Source of the DNA: Galaxea fascicularis
Lineage: Eukaryota > Cnidaria > Anthozoa > Scleractinia > Euphylliidae
Direction of reading: 5' to 3'
Length of the DNA: 64,000 nt
Assembly: GCA_948470475.1 (NCBI GenBank)
Contig: OX419345.1
Span: forward strand, 21,190,500-21,254,499
The notes below the pieces were generated by a model. That model worked only from the letters and a program-made list of their open reading frames with translations. It did no database searches and was not told where the DNA came from. Both the position numbers and the translations under genes were made by a program. Below are positions 23,866 to 36,610 of the stretch, piece after piece (the first letter of the stretch is position 1; each line of letters begins with the position of its first letter).

Positions 23866-26800
23866 GCATGTGGTCCCCCCTTTGGGTTTTGGTCAAAATT
23901 TCAACTTTGCTAAAATCTTGGACACAGCTCAAATAAGAATAGAAATCAAGTTTGCGGAGTTCTTGGAAGCATTTAGACATGATTTCTAGGTTGCTTTTTC
24001 AAGTAGGCAAAGTTTAAGCCAAATTCAAAATTTGACTCAAAAGCATGTGGTCCCCCCTTTGGGTTTTGGTCAAAATTTCAACTTTGCTAAAATCTTGGAC
24101 ACAGCTCAAATAAGAATAGAAATCAAGTTTGCGGAGTTCTTGGAAGCATTTAGACATGATTTCTAGGTTGCTTTTTCAAGTAGGCAAAGTTTAAGCCAAA
24201 TTCAAAATTTGACTCAAAAGCATGTGGTCCCCCCTTTGGGTTTTGGTCAAAATTTCAACTTTGCTAAAATCTTGGACACAGCTCAAATAAGAATAGAAAT
24301 CAAGTTTGCGGAGTTCTTGGAAGCATTTAGACATGATTTCTAGGTTGCTTTTTCAAGTAGGCAAAGTTTAAGCCAAATTCAAAATTTGACTCAAAAGCAT
24401 GTGTACCCCCCTTTGGGTTTTGGTCAAAATTTCAACTTTGCTAAAATCTTTCAGACAGCTCAAATAAGAATAGAAATCAAGTTTGCGGAGTTCTTGGAAG
24501 CATTTAGACATGATTTCTAGGTTGCTTTTTCAAGTAGGCAAAGTTTAAGCCAAATTCAAAATTTGACTCAAAAGCATGTGGTCCCCCCTTTGGGTTTTGG
24601 TCAAAATTTCAACTTTGCTAAAATCTTGCACACAGCTCAAATAAGAATAGAAATCAAGTTTGCGGAGTTCTTGGAAGCATTTAGACATGATTTCTAGGTT
24701 GCTTTTTCAAGTAGGCAAAGTTTAAGCCAAATTCAAAATTTGACTCAAAAGCATGTGGTCCCCCCTTTGGGTTTTGGTCAAAATTTCAACTTTGCTAAAA
24801 TCTTGGACACAGCTCAAATAAGAATAGAAATCAAGTTTGCGGAGTTCTTGGAAGCATTTAGACATGATTTCTAGGTTGCTTTTTCAAGTAGGCAAAGTTT
24901 AAGCCAAATTCAAAATTTGACTCAAAAGCATGTGGTCCCCCCTTTGGGTTTTGGTCAAAATTTCAACTTTGCTAAAATCTTGCAGACAGCTCAAATAAGA
25001 ATAGAAATCAAGTTTGCGGAGTTCTTGGAAGCATTTAGACATGATTTCTAGGTTGCTTTTTCAAGTAGGCAAAGTTTAAGCCAAATTCAAAATTTGACTC
25101 AAAAGCATGTGGTCCCCCCTTTGGGTTTTGGTCAAAATTTCAACTTTGCTAAAATCTTGCACACAGCTCAAATAAGAATAGAAATCAAGTTTGCGGAGTT
25201 CTTGGAAGCATTTAGACATGATTTCTAGGTTGCTTTTTCAAGTAGGCAAAGTTTAAGCCAAATTCAAAATTTGACTCAAAAGCATGTGGTCCCCCCTTTG
25301 GGTTTTGGTCAAAATTTCAACTTTGCTAAAATCTTGCAGACAGCTCAAATAAGAATAGAAATCAAGTTTGCGGAGTTCTTGGAAGCATTTAGACATGATT
25401 TCTAGGTTGCTTTTTCAAGTAGGCAAAGTTTAAGCCAAATTCAAAATTTGACTCAAAAGCATGTGGTCCCCCCTTTGGGTTTTGGTCAAAATTTCAACTT
25501 TGCTAAAATCTTGCACACAGCTCAAATAAGAATAGAAATCAAGTTTGCGGAGTTCTTGGAAGCATTTAGACATGATTTCTAGGTTGCTTTTTCAAGTAGG
25601 CAAAGTTTAAGCCAAATTCAAAATTTGACTCAAAAGCATGTGGTCCCCCCTTTGGGTTTTGGTCAAAATTTCAACTTTGCTAAAATCTTGGACACAGCTC
25701 AAATAAGAATAGAAATCAAGTTTGCGGAGTTCTTGGAAGCATTTAGACATGATTTCTAGGTTCCTTTTTCAAGTAGGCAAAGTTTAAGCCAAATTCAAAA
25801 TTTGACTCAAAAGCATGTGGTCCCCCCTTTGGGTTTTGGTCAAAATTTCAACTTTGCTAAAATCTTGCACACAGCTCAAATAAGAATAGAAATCAAGTTT
25901 GCGGAGTTCTTGGAAGCATTTAGACATGATTTCTAGGTTGCTTTTTCAAGTAGGCAAAGTTTAAGCCAAATTCAAAATTTGACTCAAAAGCATGTGGTCC
26001 CCCCTTTGGGTTTTGGTCAAAATTTCAACTTTGCTAAAATCTTGGACACAGCTCAAATAAGAATAGAAATCAAGTTTGCGGAGTTCTTGGAAGCATTTAG
26101 ACATGATTTCTAGGTTGCTTTTTCAAGTAGGCAAAGTTTAAGCCAAATTCAAAATTTGACTCAAAAGCATGTGGTCCCCCCTTTGGGTTTTGGTCAAAAT
26201 TTCAACTTTGCTAAAATCTTGGACACAGCTCAAATAAGAATAGAAATCAAGTTTGCGGAGTTCTTGGAAGCATTTAGACATGATTTCTAGGTTGCTTTTT
26301 CAAGTAGGCAAAGTTTAAGCCAAATTCAAAATTTGACTCAAAAGCATGTGGTCCCCCCTTTGGGTTTTGGTCAACATTTCAACTTTGCTAAAATCTTGCA
26401 GACAGCTCAAATAAGAATAGAAATCAAGTTTGCGGAGTTCTTGGAAGCATTTAGACATGATTTCTAGGTTGCTTTTTCAAGTAGGCAAAGTTTAAGCCAA
26501 ATTCAAAATTTGACTCAAAAGCATGTGTACCCCCCTTTGGGTTTTGGTCAAAATTTCAACTTTGCTAAAATCTTGCAGACAGCTCAAATAAGAATAGAAA
26601 TCAAGTTTGCGGAGTTCTTGGAAGCATTTAGACATGATTTCTAGGTTCCTTTTTCAAGTAGGCAAAGTTTAAGCCAAATTCAAAATTTGACTCAAAAGCA
26701 TGTGGTCCCCCCTTTGGGTTTTGGTCAAAATTTCAACTTTGCTAAAATCTTGCACACAGCTCAAATAAGAATAGAAATCAAGTTTGCGGAGTTCTTGGAA

Positions 26801-27759
26801 GCATTTAGACATGATTTCTAGGTTGCTTTTTCAAGTAGGCAAAGTTTAAGCCAAATTCAAAATTTGACTCAAAAGCATGTGGTCCCCCCTTTGGGTTTTG
26901 GTCAAAATTTCAACTTTGCTAAAATCTTGCACACAGCTCAAATAAGAATAGAAATCAAGTTTGCGGAGTTCTTGGAAGCATTTAGACATGATTTCTAGGT
27001 TGCTTTTTCAAGTAGGCAAAGTTTAAGCCAAATTCAAAATTTGACTCAAAAGCATGTGTACCCCCCTTTGGGTTTTGGTCAAAATTTCAACTTTGCTAAA
27101 ATCTTGCACACAGCTCAAATAAGAATAGAAATCAAGTTTGCGGAGTTCTTGGAAGCATTTAGACATGATTTCTAGGTTGCTTTTTCAAGTAGGCAAAGTT
27201 TAAGCCAAATTCAAAATTTGACTCAAAAGCATGTGGTCCCCCCTTTGGGTTTTGGTCAAAATTTCAACTTTGCTAAAATCTTGCAGACAGCTCAAATAAG
27301 AATAGAAATCAAGTTTGCGGAGTTCTTGGAAGCATTTAGACATGATTTCTAGGTTGCTTTTTCAAGTAGGCAAAGTTTAAGCCAAATTCAAAATTTGACT
27401 CAAAAGGATGTGGTCCCCCCTTTGGGTTTTGGTCAAAATTTCAACTTTGCTAAAATCTTGGACACAGCTCAAATAAGAATAGAAATCAAGTTTGCGGAGT
27501 TCTTGGAAGCATTTAGACATGATTTCTAGGTTGCTTTTTCAAGTAGGCAAAGTTTAAGCCAAATTCAAAATTTGACTCAAAAGCATGTGGTCCCCCCTTT
27601 GGGTTTTGGTCAAAATTTCAACTTTGCTAAAATCTTGCAGACAGCTCAAATAAGAATAGAAATCAAGTTTGCGGAGTTCTTGGAAGCATTTAGACATGAT
27701 TTCTAGGTTGCTTTTTCAAGTAGGCAAAGTTTAAGCCAAATTCAAAATTTGACTCAAAA
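23866..27759 (+). repeat. Mixed monomers, no stable higher-order period
   Basis: Twenty-two monomers. A D-D-D run (23866-24396) is followed by the marked gtgtaccc/tttcagac unit (24397). The gtgtaccc variant without tttcag appears at 26521 and 27052, three monomers apart, and ggttcc appears in the units starting near 25635 and 26521. One private change, tcaacattt, lies at 26374. I found no block copied in full. Confidence 0.7.
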
Positions 27760-29529
27760 GCATGTGGTCCCCCCTTTGGGTTTTGGTCAAAATTTCAACT
27801 TTGCTAAAATCTTGCACACAGCTCAAATAAGAATAGAAATCAAGTTTGCGGAGTTCTTGGAAGCATTTAGACATGATTTCTAGGTTGCTTTTTCAAGTAG
27901 GCAAAGTTTAAGCCAAATTCAAAATTTGACTCAAAAGCATGTGGTCCCCCCTTTGGGTTTTGGTCAAAATTTCAACTATGCTAAAATCTTGGACACAGCT
28001 CAAATAAGAATAGAAATCAAGTTTGCGGAGTTCTTGGAAGCATTTAGACATGATTTCTAGGTTGCTTTTTCAAGTAGGCAAAGTTTAAGCCAAATTCAAA
28101 ATTTGACTCAAAAGCATGTGGTCCCCCCTTTGGGTTTTGGTCAAAATTTCAACTTTGCTAAAATCTTGCACACAGCTCAAATAAGAATAGAAATCAAGTT
28201 TGCGGAGTTCTTGGAAGCATTTAGACATGATTTCTAGGTTGCTTTTTCAAGTAGGCAAAGTTTAAGCCAAATTCAAAATTTGACTCAAAAGCATGTGTAC
28301 CCCCCTTTGGGTTTTGGTCAAAATTTCAACTTTGCTAAAATCTTGCAGACAGCTCAAATAAGAATAGAAATCAAGTTTGCGGAGTTCTTGGAAGCATTTA
28401 GACATGATTTCTAGGTTGCTTTTTCAAGTAGGCAAAGTTTAAGCCAAATTCAAAATTTGACTCAAAAGCATGTGGTCCCCCCTTTGGGTTTTGGTCAAAA
28501 TTTCAACTTTGCTAAAATCTTGCACACAGCTCAAATAAGAATAGAAATCAAGTTTGCGGAGTTCTTGGAAGCATTTAGACATGATTTCTAGGTTGCTTTT
28601 TCAAGTAGGCAAAGTTTAAGCCAAATTCAAAATTTGACTCAAAAGCATGTGGTCCCCCCTTTGGGTTTTGGTCAAAATTTCAACTTTGCTAAAATCTTGC
28701 ACACAGCTCAAATAAGAATAGAAATCAAGTTTGCGGAGTTCTTGGAAGGATTTAGACATGATTTCTAGGTTCCTTTTTCAAGTAGGCAAAGTTTAAGCCA
28801 AATTCAAAATTTGACTCAAAAGCATGTGGTCCCCCCTTTGGGTTTTGGTCAAAATTTCAACTTTGCTAAAATCTTGCACACAGCTCAAATAAGAATAGAA
28901 ATCAAGTTTGCGGAGTTCTTGGAAGCATTTAGACATGATTTCTAGGTTGCTTTTTCAAGTAGGCAAAGTTTAAGCCAAATTCAAAATTTGACTCAAAAGC
29001 ATGTGGTCCCCCCTTTGGGTTTTGGTCAAAATTTCAACTTTGCTAAAATCTTGCAGACAGCTCAAATAAGAATAGAAATCAAGTTTGCGGAGTTCTTGGA
29101 AGGATTTAGACATGATTTCTAGGTTCCTTTTTCAAGTAGGCAAAGTTTAAGCCAAATTCAAAATTTGACTCAAAAGCATGTGTACCCCCCTTTGGGTTTT
29201 GGTCAAAATTTCAACTTTGCTAAAATCTTGCACACAGCTCAAATAAGAATAGAAATCAAGTTTGCGGAGTTCTTGGAAGCATTTAGACATGATTTCTAGG
29301 TTGCTTTTTCAAGTAGGCAAAGTTTAAGCCAAATTCAAAATTTGACTCAAAAGCATGTGGTCCCCCCTTTGGGTTTTGGTCAAAATTTCAACTTTGCTAA
29401 AATCTTGCAGACAGCTCAAATAAGAATAGAAATCAAGTTTGCGGAGTTCTTGGAAGCATTTAGACATGATTTCTAGGTTGCTTTTTCAAGTAGGCAAAGT
29501 TTAAGCCAAATTCAAAATTTGACTCAAAA
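27760..29529 (+). repeat. 10-monomer block, copy 1 (1770 bp)
   Basis: Order: H; D with caactatgc; H; G with gtgtaccc; H; H with ggaaggatt and ggttcc; H; G with ggaaggatt and ggttcc; H with gtgtaccc; G. The variant ggaaggatt is rare in the window and occurs in this block and its copy only. Confidence 0.83.
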
Positions 29530-30945
29530 GCATGTGGTCCCCCCTTTGGGTTTTGGTCAAAATTTCAACTTTGCTAAAATCTTGCACACAGCTCAAATAA
29601 GAATAGAAATCAAGTTTGCGGAGTTCTTGGAAGCATTTAGACATGATTTCTAGGTTGCTTTTTCAAGTAGGCAAAGTTTAAGCCAAATTCAAAATTTGAC
29701 TCAAAAGCATGTGGTCCCCCCTTTGGGTTTTGGTCAAAATTTCAACTATGCTAAAATCTTGGACACAGCTCAAATAAGAATAGAAATCAAGTTTGCGGAG
29801 TTCTTGGAAGCATTTAGACATGATTTCTAGGTTGCTTTTTCAAGTAGGCAAAGTTTAAGCCAAATTCAAAATTTGACTCAAAAGCATGTGGTCCCCCCTT
29901 TGGGTTTTGGTCAAAATTTCAACTTTGCTAAAATCTTGCACACAGCTCAAATAAGAATAGAAATCAAGTTTGCGGAGTTCTTGGAAGCATTTAGACATGA
30001 TTTCTAGGTTGCTTTTTCAAGTAGGCAAAGTTTAAGCCAAATTCAAAATTTGACTCAAAAGCATGTGTACCCCCCTTTGGGTTTTGGTCAAAATTTCAAC
30101 TTTGCTAAAATCTTGCAGACAGCTCAAATAAGAATAGAAATCAAGTTTGCGGAGTTCTTGGAAGCATTTAGACATGATTTCTAGGTTGCTTTTTCAAGTA
30201 GGCAAAGTTTAAGCCAAATTCAAAATTTGACTCAAAAGCATGTGGTCCCCCCTTTGGGTTTTGGTCAAAATTTCAACTTTGCTAAAATCTTGCACACAGC
30301 TCAAATAAGAATAGAAATCAAGTTTGCGGAGTTCTTGGAAGCATTTAGACATGATTTCTAGGTTGCTTTTTCAAGTAGGCAAAGTTTAAGCCAAATTCAA
30401 AATTTGACTCAAAAGCATGTGGTCCCCCCTTTGGGTTTTGGTCAAAATTTCAACTTTGCTAAAATCTTGCACACAGCTCAAATAAGAATAGAAATCAAGT
30501 TTGCGGAGTTCTTGGAAGGATTTAGACATGATTTCTAGGTTCCTTTTTCAAGTAGGCAAAGTTTAAGCCAAATTCAAAATTTGACTCAAAAGCATGTGTA
30601 CCCCCCTTTGGGTTTTGGTCAAAATTTCAACTTTGCTAAAATCTTGCACACAGCTCAAATAAGAATAGAAATCAAGTTTGCGGAGTTCTTGGAAGCATTT
30701 AGACATGATTTCTAGGTTGCTTTTTCAAGTAGGCAAAGTTTAAGCCAAATTCAAAATTTGACTCAAAAGCATGTGGTCCCCCCTTTGGGTTTTGGTCAAA
30801 ATTTCAACTTTGCTAAAATCTTGCAGACAGCTCAAATAAGAATAGAAATCAAGTTTGCGGAGTTCTTGGAAGCATTTAGACATGATTTCTAGGTTGCTTT
30901 TTCAAGTAGGCAAAGTTTAAGCCAAATTCAAAATTTGACTCAAAA
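29530..30945 (+). repeat. 10-monomer block, copy 2, two monomers shorter
   Basis: It follows copy 1 directly and repeats its first six monomers at exactly 1770 bp (27976 to 29746, 28746 to 30516). It then jumps to the last two (H gtgtaccc at 30592, G at 30769). The two units at 28822-29175 of copy 1 are absent. Because copy 1 has two ggaaggatt units two monomers apart, a slip between them explains either a loss here or a gain there. Confidence 0.8.
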
Positions 30946-31122
30946 GCATGTGGTCCCCCCTTTGGGTTTTGGTCAAAATTTCAACTTTGCTAAAATCTTG
31001 CACACAGCTCAAATAAGAATAGAAATCAAGTTTGCGGAGTTCTTGGAAGCATTTAGACATGATTTCTAGGTTGCTTTTTCAAGTAGGCAAAGTTTAAGCC
31101 AAATTCAAAATTTGACTCAAAA

Positions 31123-31299
31123 GCATGTGGTCCCCCCTTTGGGTTTTGGTCAAAATTTCAACTTTGCTAAAATCTTGCAGACAGCTCAAATAAGAATAGA
31201 AATCAAGTTTGCGGAGTTCTTGGAAGCATTTAGACATGATTTCTAGGTTGCTTTTACAAGTAGGCAAAGTTTAAGCCAAATTCAAAATTTGACTCAAAA
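31123..31299 (+). repeat. G monomer with ttttacaag, recurs at 34132
   Basis: The pair of marked monomers at 31123 and 34132 is separated by 3009 bp, again 17 monomers. Each is followed by an H monomer with ggttcc. The monomers between them do not match in order, so a third 17-monomer block is only weakly supported. Confidence 0.55.
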
Positions 31300-31653
31300 G
31301 CATGTGGTCCCCCCTTTGGGTTTTGGTCAAAATTTCAACTTTGCTAAAATCTTGCACACAGCTCAAATAAGAATAGAAATCAAGTTTGCGGAGTTCTTGG
31401 AAGCATTTAGACATGATTTCTAGGTTCCTTTTTCAAGTAGGCAAAGTTTAAGCCAAATTCAAAATTTGACTCAAAAGCATGTGGTCCCCCCTTTGGGTTT
31501 TGGTCAAAATTTCAACTTTGCTAAAATCTTGCACACAGCTCAAATAAGAATAGAAATCAAGTTTGCGGAGTTCTTGGAAGCATTTAGACATGATTTCTAG
31601 GTTCCTTTTTCAAGTAGGCAAAGTTTAAGCCAAATTCAAAATTTGACTCAAAA

Positions 31654-33069
31654 GCATGTGGTCCCCCCTTTGGGTTTTGGTCAAAATTTCAACTTTGCTA
31701 AAATCTTGGACACAGCTCAAATAAGAATAGAAATCAAGTTTGCGGAGTTCTTGGAAGCATTTAGACATGATTTCTAGGTTGCTTTTTCAAGTAGGCAAAG
31801 TTTAAGCCAAATTCAAAATTTGACTCAAAAGCATGTGGTCCCCCCTTTGGGTTTTGGTCAAAATTTCAACTTTGCTAAAATCTTGGACACAGCTCAAATA
31901 AGAATAGAAATCAAGTTTGCGGAGTTCTTGGAAGCATTTAGACATGATTTCTAGGTTGCTTTTTCAAGTAGGCAAAGTTTAAGCCAAATTCAAAATTTGA
32001 CTCAAAAGCATGTGGTCCCCCCTTTGGGTTTTGGTCAAAATTTCAACTTTGCTAAAATCTTGCAGACAGCTCAAATAAGAATAGAAATCAAGTTTGCGGA
32101 GTTCTTGGAAGCATTTAGACATGATTTCTAGGTTGCTTTTTCAAGTAGGCAAAGTTTAAGCCAAATTCAAAATTTGACTCAAAAGCATGTGGTCCCCCCT
32201 TTGGGTTTTGGTCAAAATTTCAACTTTGCTAAAATCTTGCACACAGCTCAAATAAGAATAGAAATCAAGTTTGCGGAGTTCTTGGAAGCATTTAGACATG
32301 ATTTCTAGGTTGCTTTTTCAAGTAGGCAAAGTTTAAGCCAAATTCAAAATTTGACTCAAAAGCATGTGGTCCCCCCTTTGGGTTTTGGTCAAAATTTCAA
32401 CTTTGCTAAAATCTTGGACACAGCTCAAATAAGAATAGAAATCAAGTTTGCGGAGTTCTTGGAAGCATTTAGACATGATTTCTAGGTTGCTTTTTCAAGT
32501 AGGCAAAGTTTAAGCCAAATTCAAAATTTGACTCAAAAGCATGTGGTCCCCCCTTTGGGTTTTGGTCAAAATTTCAACTTTGCTAAAATCTTGGACACAG
32601 CTCAAATAAGAATAGAAATCAAGTTTGCGGAGTTCTTGGAAGCATTTAGACATGATTTCTAGGTTGCTTTTTCAAGTAGGCAAAGTTTAAGCCAAATTCA
32701 AAATTTGACTCAAAAGCATGTGGTCCCCCCTTTGGGTTTTGGTCAAAATTTCAACTTTGCTAAAATCTTGCAGACAGCTCAAATAAGAATAGAAATCAAG
32801 TTTGCGGAGTTCTTGGAAGCATTTAGACATGATTTCTAGGTTGCTTTTTCAAGTAGGCAAAGTTTAAGCCAAATTCAAAATTTGACTCAAAAGCATGTGG
32901 TCCCCCCTTTGGGTTTTGGTCAAAATTTCAACTTTGCTAAAATCTTGCACACAGCTCAAATAAGAATAGAAATCAAGTTTGCGGAGTTCTTGGAAGCATT
33001 TAGACATGATTTCTAGGTTGCTTTTTCAAGTAGGCAAAGTTTAAGCCAAATTCAAAATTTGACTCAAAA
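31654..33069 (+). repeat. D-D-G-H tetramer, two tandem copies (2 x 708 bp)
   Basis: The eight units at 31654-33069 read D, D, G, H, D, D, G, H and otherwise match the reference, all with ggttgc. The order stops at 33070, where a G with ggttcc appears. Confidence 0.7.
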
Positions 33070-36000
33070 GCATGTGGTCCCCCCTTTGGGTTTTGGTCAA
33101 AATTTCAACTTTGCTAAAATCTTGCAGACAGCTCAAATAAGAATAGAAATCAAGTTTGCGGAGTTCTTGGAAGCATTTAGACATGATTTCTAGGTTCCTT
33201 TTTCAAGTAGGCAAAGTTTAAGCCAAATTCAAAATTTGACTCAAAAGCATGTGGTCCCCCCTTTGGGTTTTGGTCAAAATTTCAACTTTGCTAAAATCTT
33301 GGACACAGCTCAAATAAGAATAGAAATCAAGTTTGCGGAGTTCTTGGAAGCATTTAGACATGATTTCTAGGTTGCTTTTTCAAGTAGGCAAAGTTTAAGC
33401 CAAATTCAAAATTTGACTCAAAAGCATGTGGTCCCCCCTTTGGGTTTTGGTCAAAATTTCAACTTTGCTAAAATCTTGCACACAGCTCAAATAAGAATAG
33501 AAATCAAGTTTGCGGAGTTCTTGGAAGCATTTAGACATGATTTCTAGGTTGCTTTTTCAAGTAGGCAAAGTTTAAGCCAAATTCAAAATTTGACTCAAAA
33601 GCATGTGGTCCCCCCTTTGGGTTTTGGTCAAAATTTCAACTTTGCTAAAATCTTGCACACAGCTCAAATAAGAATAGAAATCAAGTTTGCGGAGTTCTTG
33701 GAAGCATTTAGACATGATTTCTAGGTTGCTTTTTCAAGTAGGCAAAGTTTAAGCCAAATTCAAAATTTGACTCAAAAGCATGTGGTCCCCCCTTTGGGTT
33801 TTGGTCAAAATTTCAACTTTGCTAAAATCTTGCACACAGCTCAAATAAGAATAGAAATCAAGTTTGCGGAGTTCTTGGAAGCATTTAGACATGATTTCTA
33901 GGTTGCTTTTTCAAGTAGGCAAAGTTTAAGCCAAATTCAAAATTTGACTCAAAAGCATGTGGTCCCCCCTTTGGGTTTTGGTCAAAATTTCAACTTTGCT
34001 AAAATCTTGCAGACAGCTCAAATAAGAATAGAAATCAAGTTTGCGGAGTTCTTGGAAGCATTTAGACATGATTTCTAGGTTGCTTTTTCAAGTAGGCAAA
34101 GTTTAAGCCAAATTCAAAATTTGACTCAAAAGCATGTGGTCCCCCCTTTGGGTTTTGGTCAAAATTTCAACTTTGCTAAAATCTTGCAGACAGCTCAAAT
34201 AAGAATAGAAATCAAGTTTGCGGAGTTCTTGGAAGCATTTAGACATGATTTCTAGGTTGCTTTTACAAGTAGGCAAAGTTTAAGCCAAATTCAAAATTTG
34301 ACTCAAAAGCATGTGGTCCCCCTTTGGGTTTTGGTCAAAATTTCAACTTTGCTAAAATCTTGCACACAGCTCAAATAAGAATAGAAATCAAGTTTGCGGA
34401 GTTCTTGGAAGCATTTAGACATGATTTCTAGGTTCCTTTTTCAAGTAGGCAAAGTTTAAGCCAAATTCAAAATTTGACTCAAAAGCATGTGGTCCCCCCT
34501 TTGGGTTTTGGTCAAAATTTCAACTTTGCTAAAATCTTGCAGACAGCTCAAATAAGAATAGAAATCAAGTTTGCGGAGTTCTTGGAAGCATTTAGACATG
34601 ATTTCTAGGTTGCTTTTTCAAGTAGGCAAAGTTTAAGCCAAATTCAAAATTTGACTCAAAAGCATGTGGTCCCCCCTTTGGGTTTTGGTCAAAATTTCAA
34701 CTTTGCTAAAATCTTGGACACAGCTCAAATAAGAATAGAAATCAAGTTTGCGGAGTTCTTGGAAGCATTTAGACATGATTTCTAGGTTGCTTTTTCAAGT
34801 AGGCAAAGTTTAAGCCAAATTCAAAATTTGACTCAAAAGCATGTGGTCCCCCCTTTGGGTTTTGGTCAAAATTTCAACTTTGCTAAAATCTTGCAGACAG
34901 CTCAAATAAGAATAGAAATCAAGTTTGCGGAGTTCTTGGAAGCATTTAGACATGATTTCTAGGTTCCTTTTTCAAGTAGGCAAAGTTTAAGCCAAATTCA
35001 AAATTTGACTCAAAAGCATGTGTACCCCCCTTTGGGTTTTGGTCAAAATTTCAACTTTGCTAAAATCTTTCAGACAGCTCAAATAAGAATAGAAATCAAG
35101 TTTGCGGAGTTCTTGGAAGCATTTAGACATGATTTCTAGGTTGCTTTTTCAAGTAGGCAAAGTTTAAGCCAAATTCAAAATTTGACTCAAAAGCATGTGG
35201 TCCCCCCTTTGGGTTTTGGTCAAAATTTCAACTTTGCTAAAATCTTGCACACAGCTCAAATAAGAATAGAAATCAAGTTTGCGGAGTTCTTGGAAGCATT
35301 TAGACATGATTTCTAGGTTGCTTTTTCAAGTAGGCAAAGTTTAAGCCAAATTCAAAATTTGACTCAAAAGCATGTGGTCCCCCCTTTGGGTTTTGGTCAA
35401 AATTTCAACTTTGCTAAAATCTTGCAGACAGCTCAAATAAGAATAGAAATCAAGTTTGCGGAGTTCTTGGAAGCATTTAGACATGATTTCTAGGTTGCTT
35501 TTTCAAGTAGGCAAAGTTTAAGCCAAATTCAAAATTTGACTCAAAAGCATGTGGTCCCCCCTTTGGGTTTTGGTCAAAATTTTAACTTTGCTAAAATCTT
35601 GCACACAGCTCAAATAAGAATAGAAATCAAGTTTGCGGAGTTCTTGGAAGCATTTAGACATGATTTCTAGGTTGCTTTTTCAAGTAGGCAAAGTTTAAGC
35701 CAAATTCAAAATTTGACTCAAAAGCATGTGGTCCCCCCTTTGGGTTTTGGTCAAAATTTCAACTTTGCTAAAATCTTGGACACAGCTCAAATAAGAATAG
35801 AAATCAAGTTTGCGGAGTTCTTGGAAGCATTTAGACATGATTTCTAGGTTGCTTTTTCAAGTAGGCAAAGTTTAAGCCAAATTCAAAATTTGACTCAAAA
35901 GCATGTGGTCCCCCCTTTGGGTTTTGGTCAAAATTTCAACTTTGCTAAAATCTTGCACACAGCTCAAATAAGAATAGAAATCAAGTTTGCGGAGTTCTTG

Positions 36001-36431
36001 GAAGCATTTAGACATGATTTCTAGGTTGCTTTTTCAAGTAGGCAAAGTTTAAGCCAAATTCAAAATTTGACTCAAAAGCATGTGGTCCCCCCTTTGGGTT
36101 TTGGTCAAAATTTCAACTTTGCTAAAATCTTGGACACAGCTCAAATAAGAATAGAAATCAAGTTTGCGGAGTTCTTGGAAGCATTTAGACATGATTTCTA
36201 GGTTGCTTTTTCAAGTAGGCAAAGTTTAAGCCAAATTCAAAATTTGACTCAAAAGCATGTGGTCCCCCCTTTGGGTTTTGGTCAAAATTTCAACTTTGCT
36301 AAAATCTTGGACACAGCTCAAATAAGAATAGAAATCAAGTTTGCGGAGTTCTTGGAAGCATTTAGACATGATTTCTAGGTTGCTTTTTCAAGTAGGCAAA
36401 GTTTAAGCCAAATTCAAAATTTGACTCAAAA
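33070..36431 (+). repeat. Mixed monomers with a 176-bp unit at 34309
   Basis: Nineteen monomers. The unit at 34309-34484 has only five C in the cytosine run (34318-34322). The unit at 35016-35192 is the third copy of the gtgtaccc plus tttcagac type. From about 35.7 kb the D type becomes frequent. No clear block repetition. Confidence 0.72.
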
Positions 36432-36610
36432 GCATGTGGTTCCCCCCTTTGGGTTTTGGTCAAAATTTCAACTTTGCTAAAATCTTGGACACAGCTCAAA
36501 TAAAGAATAGAAATCAAGTTTGCGGAGTTCTTGGAAGCATTTAGACATGATTTCTAGGTTCCTTTTTCAAGTAGGCAAAGTTTAAGCCAAATTCAAAATT
36601 TGACTCAAAA
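36432..36610 (+). repeat. 179-bp D monomer with two single-base insertions
   Basis: It has an extra T before the cytosine run (gtggttcccccc, near 36441) and an extra A in ataaagaatag (near 36502). Two insertions in one monomer are unique in the window; in most others the length is exactly 177. A sequencing or consensus error is a serious alternative. Confidence 0.8.
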
